Shown: positions 1 through 7,801 of the stretch, piece after piece
How positions within the stretch are numbered: position 1 is the stretch's first letter
Layout of the letters: every line of letters starts with the position of its first letter
Source of the DNA: Myxococcales bacterium
GTDB lineage: Bacteria; Myxococcota_A; Polyangia; Polyangiales; Polyangiaceae
NCBI GenBank assembly: GCA_013297655.1
Contig: JAAFHV010000022.1
Location: 1 to 58,396 of the forward strand
DNA length: 58,396 nt
Direction: 5' to 3'
Notes under the pieces: model-generated
Told to the model about the DNA's origin: nothing
Seen by the model: the letters and a program-made list of their open reading frames with translations, nothing else
Database searches by the model: none
Program-made: the position numbers and the translations under genes

Positions 1-1056
1 ACTCCCCACGATGAGGCGAGCTTTGCCTACACGAAAGGCAATAGGCTCGTCCACGTCGACCGTTCCGATGGGTCGACGTTGCTTTACGAATACGACGCGT
101 GCGGACAGGTGGTGGCGAAGACGCTTCGGCGCGGCGACCATAACGTCGCCACCTGGGGTTATGCCTGGAACGCCCGCGGAGAGCTTGTCCGTTTTACGAC
201 ACCGAACGGCAAAGAGTGGCACTACCGCTACGACACTATCGGAAGGCGGGTGGAGAAGCGGAGTCCCACGGGAGACGTATGGCGCTATGTTTGGGCTGGC
301 GCGGTCCTCCTCCACACCCTCAGGAACGGGGTGCTCGTCGAGACGTACGTGCACGAGCCCGGCGGCCGCTGCCCGCTCGCGCGAATCGCCGACGAGCTCC
401 GGTACATCGTCCCGGACTCCGTAGGCGCGCCGAGTGAGGAGCTCGCCCCCGACGGGAGGCTCACGTGGATCGCGCAGAAGGGGACCTGGGGCGAAGGATT
501 CGTGCGCACCGGCCCGACCGGAGGCGAGCCCTTCCTCGGGCAGTGGGCGGACTCCGAGAGCGGCCTTTTCTACAACTTCTTCCGGTACTACGATCCCGAC
601 CTCGGCCGGTACCTCTCGCCGGATCCCATCGATCTCCTCGGAGGGCTCAATCTTTATGTAGGTGTAACGGACCCGTTTCAAGAGGTCGATCGGTGGGGGC
701 TTTGTCCTATCAAGGTGCCCCAACCGGGGCAGCCTCCCCAAAAACCGTGGTCGTCCGCCTCGGTCTCGCGAGCGGCGAAGCTACTCGACGCGGGCGAACA
801 CGAGGTATCCGTCGCCAGCCGAAGTGAAGCCGAAGAACTCTTTTTAGGCAAGTTCCAGGGACAAGGCTATCGGAACGTCACCGATCTTGGAAACGAACTC
901 TTCGAAAAGAAGATGACATATCATTGGGACACGCAGTTTGGCCCCGACGGTTATCTGGTTGGACACAGCCCGACCAACCCCCACGCCACTGTGCCCCACC
1001 TTCAGCTGCATCCTAGTCGCGGCCCCATTGTCCGAATCTTTATCAGGCCGCCGTAA
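1..1056 (+). CDS. RHS-repeat polymorphic toxin, C-terminal part (5' end outside window)
   Basis: The frame is open from base 1, so the gene starts upstream of the window. The visible part begins with YD-type RHS repeats (for example YEYDACGQ and WHYRYDTIGRR) and reaches the RHS-associated core signature, with motifs FFRYYDPDLGRYLSPDPIDL and NLYVG followed by DRWGL, at about 585-700. In this family the core closes a beta cocoon and is cut just after this point, releasing a variable C-terminal toxin. Here the tail is about 115 residues and carries GYRNVTD, a YHWDT motif and PHLQLHPSRGPIVRIF near the end. I do not recognise the toxin fold; the His residues could be catalytic. The next gene is a likely immunity protein. 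RHS identification is firm; toxin activity is inferred from family architecture. Confidence 0.9.
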   Translation, partial: TPHDEASFAYTKGNRLVHVDRSDGSTLLYEYDACGQVVAKTLRRGDHNVATWGYAWNARGELVRFTTPNGKEWHYRYDTIGRRVEKRSPTGDVWRYVWAGAVLLHTLRNGVLVETYVHEPGGRCPLARIADELRYIVPDSVGAPSEELAPDGRLTWIAQKGTWGEGFVRTGPTGGEPFLGQWADSESGLFYNFFRYYDPDLGRYLSPDPIDLLGGLNLYVGVTDPFQEVDRWGLCPIKVPQPGQPPQKPWSSASVSRAAKLLDAGEHEVSVASRSEAEELFLGKFQGQGYRNVTDLGNELFEKKMTYHWDTQFGPDGYLVGHSPTNPHATVPHLQLHPSRGPIVRIFIRPP

Positions 1057-1096
1057 CTTGTGAGCGAGTTCCGACATTCAGCCCGCGGTGTTACCA

Positions 1097-1468
1097 ATGT
1101 CAAATGCCATCATCTCCGCCCTTTCTCGAGACCAGATTCTTCACCTGGCCAGCCTCGAAACCCTTACAGCCCGTGCCCGGTCGAGTCACCCAGGTCGACT
1201 CGCCTGGGTTGGCGTCGTCTCCCTTGAAGCACCGAAAACGCTGTACCTAAATACAGCACTCCCTCACGAGCTCGGTCGCCTCCGTATCACATACTTCGAG
1301 GTCGATGCCGCGCACATCAAAAGCCAGTACGATACGCACCCGGACGATCTGGTTAATGCCTCCGAGCGCGACGTTGATAATTGTGCCGGCCTTCCGGACG
1401 TTCTCGCATTGTATGGTGTCGAGGTTACTGAGCTCACGTTTAAGGGTAACACGGACTATCCGCTGTAG
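1097..1468 (+). CDS. Putative immunity protein for the RHS toxin
   Basis: This 123-residue protein lies 40 bp downstream of the RHS gene on the same strand. It has no signal peptide or membrane segment, is mildly acidic and begins MSNAIISALS. I recognise no family. Its small size, cytoplasmic character and position directly behind a variable toxin tail are what is expected of a cognate immunity protein, so the function is inferred from position only. A GTG at 1088 would add three residues; I prefer the ATG at 1097, although neither has a good Shine-Dalgarno sequence. Base composition is visibly less GC-rich than the core genes further right, which fits a laterally moving toxin/immunity cassette. 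Confidence 0.55.
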   Translation: MSNAIISALSRDQILHLASLETLTARARSSHPGRLAWVGVVSLEAPKTLYLNTALPHELGRLRITYFEVDAAHIKSQYDTHPDDLVNASERDVDNCAGLPDVLALYGVEVTELTFKGNTDYPL

Positions 1469-1526
1469 ACGGCGTTCCTGAAGCAGGCCAACCCCGTGGG
1501 CGTTCAGCCGTCAGTACAAGGCTAGA

Positions 1527-1963
1527 GTGTCAACGGATAAATTCACCAGGTGGGTGAACAACGAAATGGGGCAAGACCGTACCGGTGAGTGTAGCGACGC
1601 AAGGGCCGAACCAGCAGTACGCGCATACCCCACACCCTTTGAAACGGCTCGGGTCAGCGCTCGACCAGGCGGTCACCCTTCGCCCTGAAGAGCTTGGTGC
1701 CGGCAACCACGAGCGGATCCGACGGATGTCTCGCCGGGTTCGGCAGGTTCGCCTGAGCTCGTCAGTGTTGAGGTCGGCGGCAGAACTCTGCTCGGATATG
1801 GCTGGTCAGACGGTGTAGGGTGGATGGAGAGCTACTTCGTCGAGGCGGTAGCGATGTGTATGAAATTCAGGTGTCGGCGAGTCCGTTCCTGTCGGACGAT
1901 GGCAGCCAGAGCTCTGCTATTGAAGCTGCAAAGATGGCCATTCGGTTCGTTGCGCTCGAGTGA
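1527..1963 (+). pseudogene. Decayed small gene downstream of the RHS cassette
   Basis: Protein-like sequence is scattered over two frames. The frame starting at GTG 1527 reads MSTDKFTRWVNNEMGQDRTG, meets a TGA at 1686, and continues in the same frame with coherent sequence (VEVGGRTLLGYGWSDGVGW, then MESYF) to about 1845. Coherent sequence then resumes one frame over (GSDVYEIQVSASPF, then AIEAAKMAIRFVALE) and ends at TGA 1961-1963. The best reading is one gene of about 140 codons broken by an in-frame stop and a frameshift near 1845. The position suggests a discarded immunity or toxin-associated gene. Sequencing error could produce the frameshift but would not explain the stop as well. Confidence 0.4.
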
Positions 1964-2083
1964 CCTTGCCAAGGCGATGCGGCTCGTTTGGTCCCAGCAC
2001 TCGATCCCATCGAGGCGACTGCACCTTCCGCGGCCCGCCTCCGAAAACAGGCCGTCTCCGCGAGCTCACTCGCAGAATACCCA

Positions 2084-3403
2084 CTACCACCCCGTCTGCA
2101 AACGAATGAAGGGCGCGATTTCGCCCGCCATACGCTGATAAAGCGCGAACGTGGGGTGATACTGACACGCGCCCAGGTCGGCGTCCGACGCGGGGCTGAA
2201 GGTGAACGTCTTCACCTTCGTGTCCCCCGCTGCGACCCGCGCGGCGACGGCGTCCGCGATGCCGCCGATCATCTTCGTGCGCGCCATGTACGGCTGTCCG
2301 CCCGTGTCCACGCCGGGGTACGAGTTGGACGTGGTGGGGCTCGTTGCAGCCACGATGTGCGCGCTCGGGTTCTTCGCCCGCACCGTCACCAGGAATTGCT
2401 CGTAGGCCGCCGCGAACGCTGCCTGCGATGGCGGCGGGTCCACCTGCGGATTCGAGAGATCGGTGCCGCCAATCATGATGACCACGACGTCGGGCTGCCA
2501 ACTCGTAAAATTCCAAAGCGGCGCTTGGCGCGGCGCTGTTCGCGGATACGTCACGTGGATGAGGTTCGTGTCGAGCGGGTTCTCGTTGTAAAGTACACCC
2601 GTTCCGGAGGCGGTTGGGGCGTAGTCCTCCGCGTCCAGGTTCGTCGCCAAGAGCTGAATGAGCGAGCGGCGCGCATTGTGAACCGCGCTCGTCGAACAAA
2701 CGGCATCGCCACGCACGCCATCTACGCCATATCCAGATAGCGTTGAATTGCCCACGATCTCGATGTGCCGCGTCTTCCGCGGCGGGGGAGGCAACAGCAC
2801 GCCGCCGTTCGGAAACGCGAACGACGAGAGCTTCAGCGTGCCGGTGAACGCTTCGGTGCGCTTGTATATCTCGATGGTGTGCTCGCCGGCGGCGAGGTTC
2901 TCCGCGAGCACCACGGTTCGTGGCGCGGTGCCCTGAATGCGAACGGCAGTCGGCGCGTTCGCGTCCACCGAGACGTCGATCCAGGTCTCGTTTACCCCGT
3001 CGCGTGCCGTGACCTCCGCGGCCGTCCCACGAAACTTCACGATCGCTCGAGAAGCGGGGTACGCGGCGGTCGCCTCCGTCGCTCCCAACTCCCAACGGCC
3101 CACGTACTGAACCGCTGGAACGGGCGGCGGCGCGCTGTCCACGCCCGCGTCTCCCGGCCCCGCGTCGCTCGCGGCGTCACCCGTGTTCGGGGAGGCATCG
3201 GCGGTCGCGTCGGCAGCCCCGTCCGCGCCCGAATCGCGGCCGACGGGCGACGCGTCCGTCGGCGCGGTCGGTACCGGTGCCGCGTCGCCCGCGGGTGGAC
3301 TGCCGGCGTCCGGCCCGCCTGCATCGGGACCGGATTGAACGGACGCGCTCGAGCACGCGAGGAGCCAGAGCAGCCCCGCCGCCGTAGCAAAGGATCGCCT
3401 CAT
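2084..3403 (-). CDS. SGNH/GDSL esterase lipoprotein, carbohydrate esterase family 2-like
   Basis: This 439-residue protein has a lipoprotein signal with lipobox LLAC (Cys17), then a 75-residue Asp/Ala/Pro-rich linker. Residues about 98-200 form a jelly-roll-like domain (YVGRWELG, then AIVKFRGT), and 215-439 an SGNH hydrolase domain. The nucleophile block is IVGNSTLSGYG with Ser220, a GNS variant of GDS; IGGTDLS resembles block III; His416 in CQYHPTF is the catalytic His. An N-terminal beta domain plus C-terminal SGNH domain is the CE2 arrangement, whose members deacetylate polysaccharides. It should be anchored on the outer face of a membrane. It is the last gene of the run that starts with the kinase at 12670, 45 bp after the third paralogous lipoprotein. 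The substrate is not predictable. Confidence 0.8.
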   Translation of the reverse strand: MRRSFATAAGLLWLLACSSASVQSGPDAGGPDAGSPPAGDAAPVPTAPTDASPVGRDSGADGAADATADASPNTGDAASDAGPGDAGVDSAPPPVPAVQYVGRWELGATEATAAYPASRAIVKFRGTAAEVTARDGVNETWIDVSVDANAPTAVRIQGTAPRTVVLAENLAAGEHTIEIYKRTEAFTGTLKLSSFAFPNGGVLLPPPPRKTRHIEIVGNSTLSGYGVDGVRGDAVCSTSAVHNARRSLIQLLATNLDAEDYAPTASGTGVLYNENPLDTNLIHVTYPRTAPRQAPLWNFTSWQPDVVVIMIGGTDLSNPQVDPPPSQAAFAAAYEQFLVTVRAKNPSAHIVAATSPTTSNSYPGVDTGGQPYMARTKMIGGIADAVAARVAAGDTKVKTFTFSPASDADLGACQYHPTFALYQRMAGEIAPFIRLQTGW

Positions 3404-3448
3404 CCTTCAGGAATACCACGAAAGCAAAAAGAGGCCCGTAAACCGAGG

Positions 3449-5626
3449 CTACGGACAGGCTTCCGCCGCGGGCGGGGCCATGGAGTACACGCGGCCGTCG
3501 TTCGTCGCGAAGTAGAGCTTCGTGCCCGACCGAGCCACCGCGTACGTCGTGTTGTCTTGCGCCCCCGCGGTCGGGAAGAGGGCCTTCGGTGCCACCGCGC
3601 GCGTGGTGCACGTGGAGATCGCCATAGGGCCCGAAGCTCCTCCACCCCAGTATACGTAGTTGGCGTCGGCCGCGAGCGTGGGTACGAGCTCGCCAATGGT
3701 GTAGGGCAAGGGGGGCGTCGTCATCGCGGTGGCCTCTGTTGCCGCGGCTTGGCTCAGCGCGCGCCGCGCGAGGGTAGCGCTCGTCCCCGTGGCGTTGCCG
3801 ACGGTAAAGAAGAGCTCCGTCGAGTTCGCGGTGAGCACAACGGTCGGCGCGTCATTGCCCACTATCGCTGTAGCGGTCGCGGGGAGCTGGGCCAAGACGG
3901 AAGACGCCACACTAGTGCCATGAACGAGCGGGCCAGACGACACTCGAATCTCGCCAGTGGTCCCGAAGGTCGCCGCGGTCGCGAACGCGCCTCGCCCGTC
4001 GGAGAGCATCGTCGCCCCGAAAACGGCGCCGCCCGGTGGCACGCTCATTCTGGCTTCTGCTGCCGTTCCGTTCGGATAAAGTGATACCGCTCCAACGTGG
4101 TAAGTGATTGGGCCCGCGGTGTTGGGGGAGGGGACGAATGCTCCTTTGACCGGCGAGAGCTTTCCGTCGATGACCAACTGCTTGGCAATCGTCTCCGACG
4201 CCACGATGTCGCGCGACGTCAGCGTGTAGCACCACAGCTTCGCCCCAGGCCCGGAGGTGCCGGCGCAGGCCGAATTGCCGACCGCCTCGATATCGGAGGG
4301 GCCGTTGCCATTGTCCGCGACTGCCGTAATCGTCGGGAGCGGCGACGTCTCGGTCGCGCTCGAAGGCCCGCGCGCGTCCAGGAACGCGAGCCCAATGCGG
4401 CCCCGCACCCAAACGCGGTCATTCGCGATGGCAAGCTTTCGCGGCGCCTGAAGCTGCGTCAGCGTGGCGAGCAATACGGGAGGAGCCGGCGGCGGCGGTG
4501 ACGCGTCGGGCACAGAGCCATCGAGCGGCGTGGGTCCGCTGTCCGGTAACTCCAGCCCACTGGAGTAATATGGAGCCCGATTGGGATCCGAAGGTGCCTT
4601 GTCCCTTACCGCACCAAAGAGCCCGTTGCAGCGCGGCCTGGAGGCCATCTTGGCGTCGCAGTTGGTGGCGACGGCGATGCGGGTGGAAGCGATGGTCTTG
4701 TCGCCCACGTCGATGCGTTTGCAAACCTGGGGCGGGAACGTGAAAGTCGCAGAGGCCTCGTCGTATTTCCCGTCCCAGTCGAGGGGAACGAAACAACCCC
4801 TACCCGTGCAGCCACTCTCTTTCTCGCGCACGATCGCAAAGTTGACGGTCTTGCTCGAAGACAGACCCGCCGGAAGTGCCACTTTGCAGCCCTGGCGATC
4901 GGCCTCCTTGAGCGTTTGCTCGTTGGCAAAACAGGCGTCGACATCGAAGCACGTGCCACCCTCCGCGACGCCGTTCGCGTCGACCCCGAGCGCGCCGCCG
5001 TACACCTCCCGCACAAGATCGCCGGACGAGATCTTCTGAAGGATAGCCGTGGCGTCGACGCACTCGCCATCCGCCGAAGTCTGGCCTTGCGCACAAGGTG
5101 AGGCATATCCCGGAAAGAACGAATCGAACTCGGAGAACGAGTTGTCGCCCGGCACCGCGCGAATCCTCACGTTGCCTGGGCTGCCCGCGGTCTGCGTGGT
5201 GGGCCCGGCGCTCGCGGGTTTGTGCGTGGAGGCGAGCCACGAGAGCGGCACGCGGAGGAGCGAGAGCTGGCCGCTCGGCACGGTGGTTATCGCGTCACGC
5301 ACCACCTTGAGAGTGCCATTCTTGTATCCTGCGACCCGCACGTGCACCGGAGTCGAAGCGTCGCTCGGCTGCAGGATCGAGAGCGTGCCCGGGAGCTTCG
5401 CTGGCGCCCCAGACGAAGTGGGGGTGCGAAGGCTGGTCTTTACCTCGCCTGCGACTCCCACATAGAGCCCGAGCTCGTCGAGATCGCCATCGACGACCAT
5501 GTCGGTGGTGACCGCGACGATCACCGCAGTTGGCTCAGCAGAGCAAGCGACATGACCAGCACAAAGCCCTGCCGCGACGAGGGCAAGGGCACACGTCGCG
5601 CGTCGGTGAAGAATCGAGAGCGCCAT
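3449..5626 (-). CDS. Mosaic lipoprotein paralogue 3 (725 aa)
   Basis: Third copy in transcription order of a tandem family. It has a lipoprotein signal with lipobox HVAC (Cys28), then a conserved N-terminal half to about residue 425 starting with EPTAVIVAVTTDMVVDGDLD and containing many paired Cys. A divergent middle follows, and a highly conserved C-terminal block of about 80 residues with YVYWGGG and AQDNTTYAVARSGTKLYF. A conserved Cys pair (SAC ... WCY) lies at the entry to the variable part. The repeated short strands and WGGG/YFATNDGRVYSM motifs suggest a beta-propeller-like C-terminal half, but I do not recognise a named family. It follows the second copy by a 27-bp gap, so the copies are almost certainly cotranscribed. 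Surface exposure is inferred from the lipobox. Confidence 0.85.
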   Translation of the reverse strand: MALSILHRRATCALALVAAGLCAGHVACSAEPTAVIVAVTTDMVVDGDLDELGLYVGVAGEVKTSLRTPTSSGAPAKLPGTLSILQPSDASTPVHVRVAGYKNGTLKVVRDAITTVPSGQLSLLRVPLSWLASTHKPASAGPTTQTAGSPGNVRIRAVPGDNSFSEFDSFFPGYASPCAQGQTSADGECVDATAILQKISSGDLVREVYGGALGVDANGVAEGGTCFDVDACFANEQTLKEADRQGCKVALPAGLSSSKTVNFAIVREKESGCTGRGCFVPLDWDGKYDEASATFTFPPQVCKRIDVGDKTIASTRIAVATNCDAKMASRPRCNGLFGAVRDKAPSDPNRAPYYSSGLELPDSGPTPLDGSVPDASPPPPAPPVLLATLTQLQAPRKLAIANDRVWVRGRIGLAFLDARGPSSATETSPLPTITAVADNGNGPSDIEAVGNSACAGTSGPGAKLWCYTLTSRDIVASETIAKQLVIDGKLSPVKGAFVPSPNTAGPITYHVGAVSLYPNGTAAEARMSVPPGGAVFGATMLSDGRGAFATAATFGTTGEIRVSSGPLVHGTSVASSVLAQLPATATAIVGNDAPTVVLTANSTELFFTVGNATGTSATLARRALSQAAATEATAMTTPPLPYTIGELVPTLAADANYVYWGGGASGPMAISTCTTRAVAPKALFPTAGAQDNTTYAVARSGTKLYFATNDGRVYSMAPPAAEACP

Positions 5627-5653
5627 AATCGAGCTTTCGTGAGTCGGGTAAAA

Positions 5654-7774
5654 CTACGGACAGGGCTCGGCCGCGGGCGGGTCCATCGAGTAGACACGCC
5701 CATCGTTCGTAGCGAAGTAGAGCTTCGTGCCAGCGCGAGCGACCGCGTAGGTCGTGTTGTCCTGAGCGCCCGCCGTGGGGAAGAGTGCTTTCGGCGTGAC
5801 TGCGCGCGCGATGCAAGTCGAGACGGCCATAGGCCCCGCCGCGCCCCCACCCCAGTAGACGTAGTTGGCGTCGGCCGCGAGACTCGTTGATCCTACGCCG
5901 CTGCCGGACGGGGCGGGGACCTGGTTGCTTGTCAGTAGTATGCCAGGGGTAGGACCGGCATCGGCGTATCGCTTTCGGAAAATTGCACCAGTGCCAGCGT
6001 CACTGAGGGTGAAGAAAGCCTCGGTCGCGTTGGTCGCGATATCTATCTGGCTCTGGTGATTGTCGTACGGTGCCGGAAAAGTCGAGAAAATACCCGTCGG
6101 CTGGTCCGCCGCAGTGAGATCATTGAGCGTAATTCTCAGCGAGGGCTCATTCGTGATGTACGCTAGAAGGAGTCGATTGAGCGGAGTGAAGGCAGCTCCC
6201 GCAACGACCGCCGGAGACGGTAGATTGAAGAGCGGGCGTGAGCTAGATACCGGAGTCTCTAGCTCGAGCTCGACCGGCGCTGCTGTGACAATCTGTCCAC
6301 CATTCGAGGCGACGCCACCAACGTAGTTGATCCCTTTTGTCACGAGTGCGGAACTGAGCGTGTAACACCAGCGACCCGTCTTCTGAACGATAACATGCGA
6401 AGTACATGCGCTGTTGCCTGCTGCCGCCAGTGACACTCCGACGCCGCCCGTGTCCTGAATGCCGCCCGCCGACGGAAGCATGATTTGCTCGGGCGTGGAT
6501 GGGCCCCGGGCGTCGGTGAACGCAAGGCCAATGTCACCGCGAATCCAGACTCGGTCGTTGGCAACCGCGAGCTTCCGAGGCCGCTGAAGTTGACTAAGGG
6601 TCGCCAAGAGAAGCGGCCCGGGCGGTGCCGCGTCAGGCTTGTTCGCGTCCGCTGGCCCTGCGTCCGGCAGCACTACGGGCGCCCCGTCGTTCGGATTGGG
6701 CGGCTCGGCAGAGTAATACGGGGCCCGATTGGGATCCGAAGGCCCCTTGTCTCTCACCGCACCAAAGAGCCCGTTGCAACGCGGTCGGGAGGCCATCTTG
6801 GCGTCGCAGTTGGTGGCGACGGCGATTCGGGTGGAGGCAATGGTCTTGTCTGCCGCGCCGATGCGCTTGCAGACCTGGGGCGCGAACGTAAACGTGCTGG
6901 TCCCCTCGTCGTACTTGCCATCCCAGTCGAGGGGCGCAAAACACGCTTTGCCGGTACATCCGGTAGCGTCGTTGCGCACGACTGCGAAGTTTACGGTCTT
7001 CGGCCCGGAGAGGCCCGCCGGGATGGTTACCTTGCAGTTCTGATAGTCGGCTTCTTTGAGCGTCTGTTCGTTGGCAAAACACGCCTCGACATCGAAGCAC
7101 GTGCCGCCCTCGGCGACGCCGTTCGAGTCGACCCCGAGCGCGCCGCCGTATACCTCGCGGACGAGATCGCCGGACGAGATTTTCTGGAGCACGGCGGTCG
7201 CGTCGACGCACTCGCCGTCGGCCGACGTTTGCCCTTGCGCACAAGGTGAGACGTATCCCGGGAAGAACGAAGCGAACTCGGAGAAGGAGTTGTCGCCCGG
7301 CACGGCGCGAATCTTCACGTTGCCGGCGGTGCCCGCGGTCTGCGTGGTGGGCCCAGCGCCCGCGGGTTTGTGCGTGGAGGCGAGCCACGAGAGGGGCACT
7401 CGGAGGAGCGAGAGCTGGCCACTCGGCACGGTGGTAATCGCGTCGCGCACGACCTTGAGGGAGCCATTCTTGTAGCCGGCGACCCTCACGTGAATGGGCG
7501 TGGAAGCGTCGCTCGGCTGCAGGATCGAGAGCGTGCCGGGAAGCTTCGCCGGCTGGTCGGCGGAAGTGGGCGTACGAAGGCTCGTCTTAATCTCGCCTGC
7601 GACACCTACGTAGAGGCCAAGCTCGTCCAAGTCGCCATCGACGACCATGTCGGTCGTCACCGCGACGATGACCGCCGTAGGCTCGCGAGAGCAAGCCACG
7701 TGGCCGGCGCACAATCCTGCCGCGACGAGGGCAAGGGCACACGTCGCGCGTCGGTGAAGAATCGGGAGCGCCAT
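5654..7774 (-). CDS. Mosaic lipoprotein paralogue 2 (706 aa)
   Basis: Second copy of the tandem family. The signal peptide is nearly identical to that of copy 3 (MALPILHRRATCALALVAAG), with Cys28 after GHVA. The first ~350 residues are close to identical to both neighbours, including at the DNA level, up to the DPNRAPYYS motif. The following linker and the segment up to about residue 625 differ strongly from the other copies (for example GNSACTSH ... RWCYTLSS). The last ~80 residues match again (YVYWGGGAAGPMAVSTC). The 27-bp spacer on its downstream side is nearly the same as the spacer before it, which points to duplication of a gene-plus-spacer unit. The function is unknown; a cell-surface, ligand-binding role is a guess. 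Confidence 0.85.
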   Translation of the reverse strand: MALPILHRRATCALALVAAGLCAGHVACSREPTAVIVAVTTDMVVDGDLDELGLYVGVAGEIKTSLRTPTSADQPAKLPGTLSILQPSDASTPIHVRVAGYKNGSLKVVRDAITTVPSGQLSLLRVPLSWLASTHKPAGAGPTTQTAGTAGNVKIRAVPGDNSFSEFASFFPGYVSPCAQGQTSADGECVDATAVLQKISSGDLVREVYGGALGVDSNGVAEGGTCFDVEACFANEQTLKEADYQNCKVTIPAGLSGPKTVNFAVVRNDATGCTGKACFAPLDWDGKYDEGTSTFTFAPQVCKRIGAADKTIASTRIAVATNCDAKMASRPRCNGLFGAVRDKGPSDPNRAPYYSAEPPNPNDGAPVVLPDAGPADANKPDAAPPGPLLLATLSQLQRPRKLAVANDRVWIRGDIGLAFTDARGPSTPEQIMLPSAGGIQDTGGVGVSLAAAGNSACTSHVIVQKTGRWCYTLSSALVTKGINYVGGVASNGGQIVTAAPVELELETPVSSSRPLFNLPSPAVVAGAAFTPLNRLLLAYITNEPSLRITLNDLTAADQPTGIFSTFPAPYDNHQSQIDIATNATEAFFTLSDAGTGAIFRKRYADAGPTPGILLTSNQVPAPSGSGVGSTSLAADANYVYWGGGAAGPMAVSTCIARAVTPKALFPTAGAQDNTTYAVARAGTKLYFATNDGRVYSMDPPAAEPCP

Positions 7775-7801
7775 GATCGAGCTTTCGTGAGTCGGGTGGA
7801 A

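Noticed and set aside
1824-2138. Plus-strand frame reading into the esterase gene
   Set aside because: Only its first ~10 residues look protein-like, and they belong to the decayed gene at 1527-1963.
1917-3095. Minus-strand frame overlapping the SGNH esterase
   Set aside because: The true gene in the adjacent frame has a lipobox and catalytic motifs; this frame has only Arg/Gly-rich sequence.
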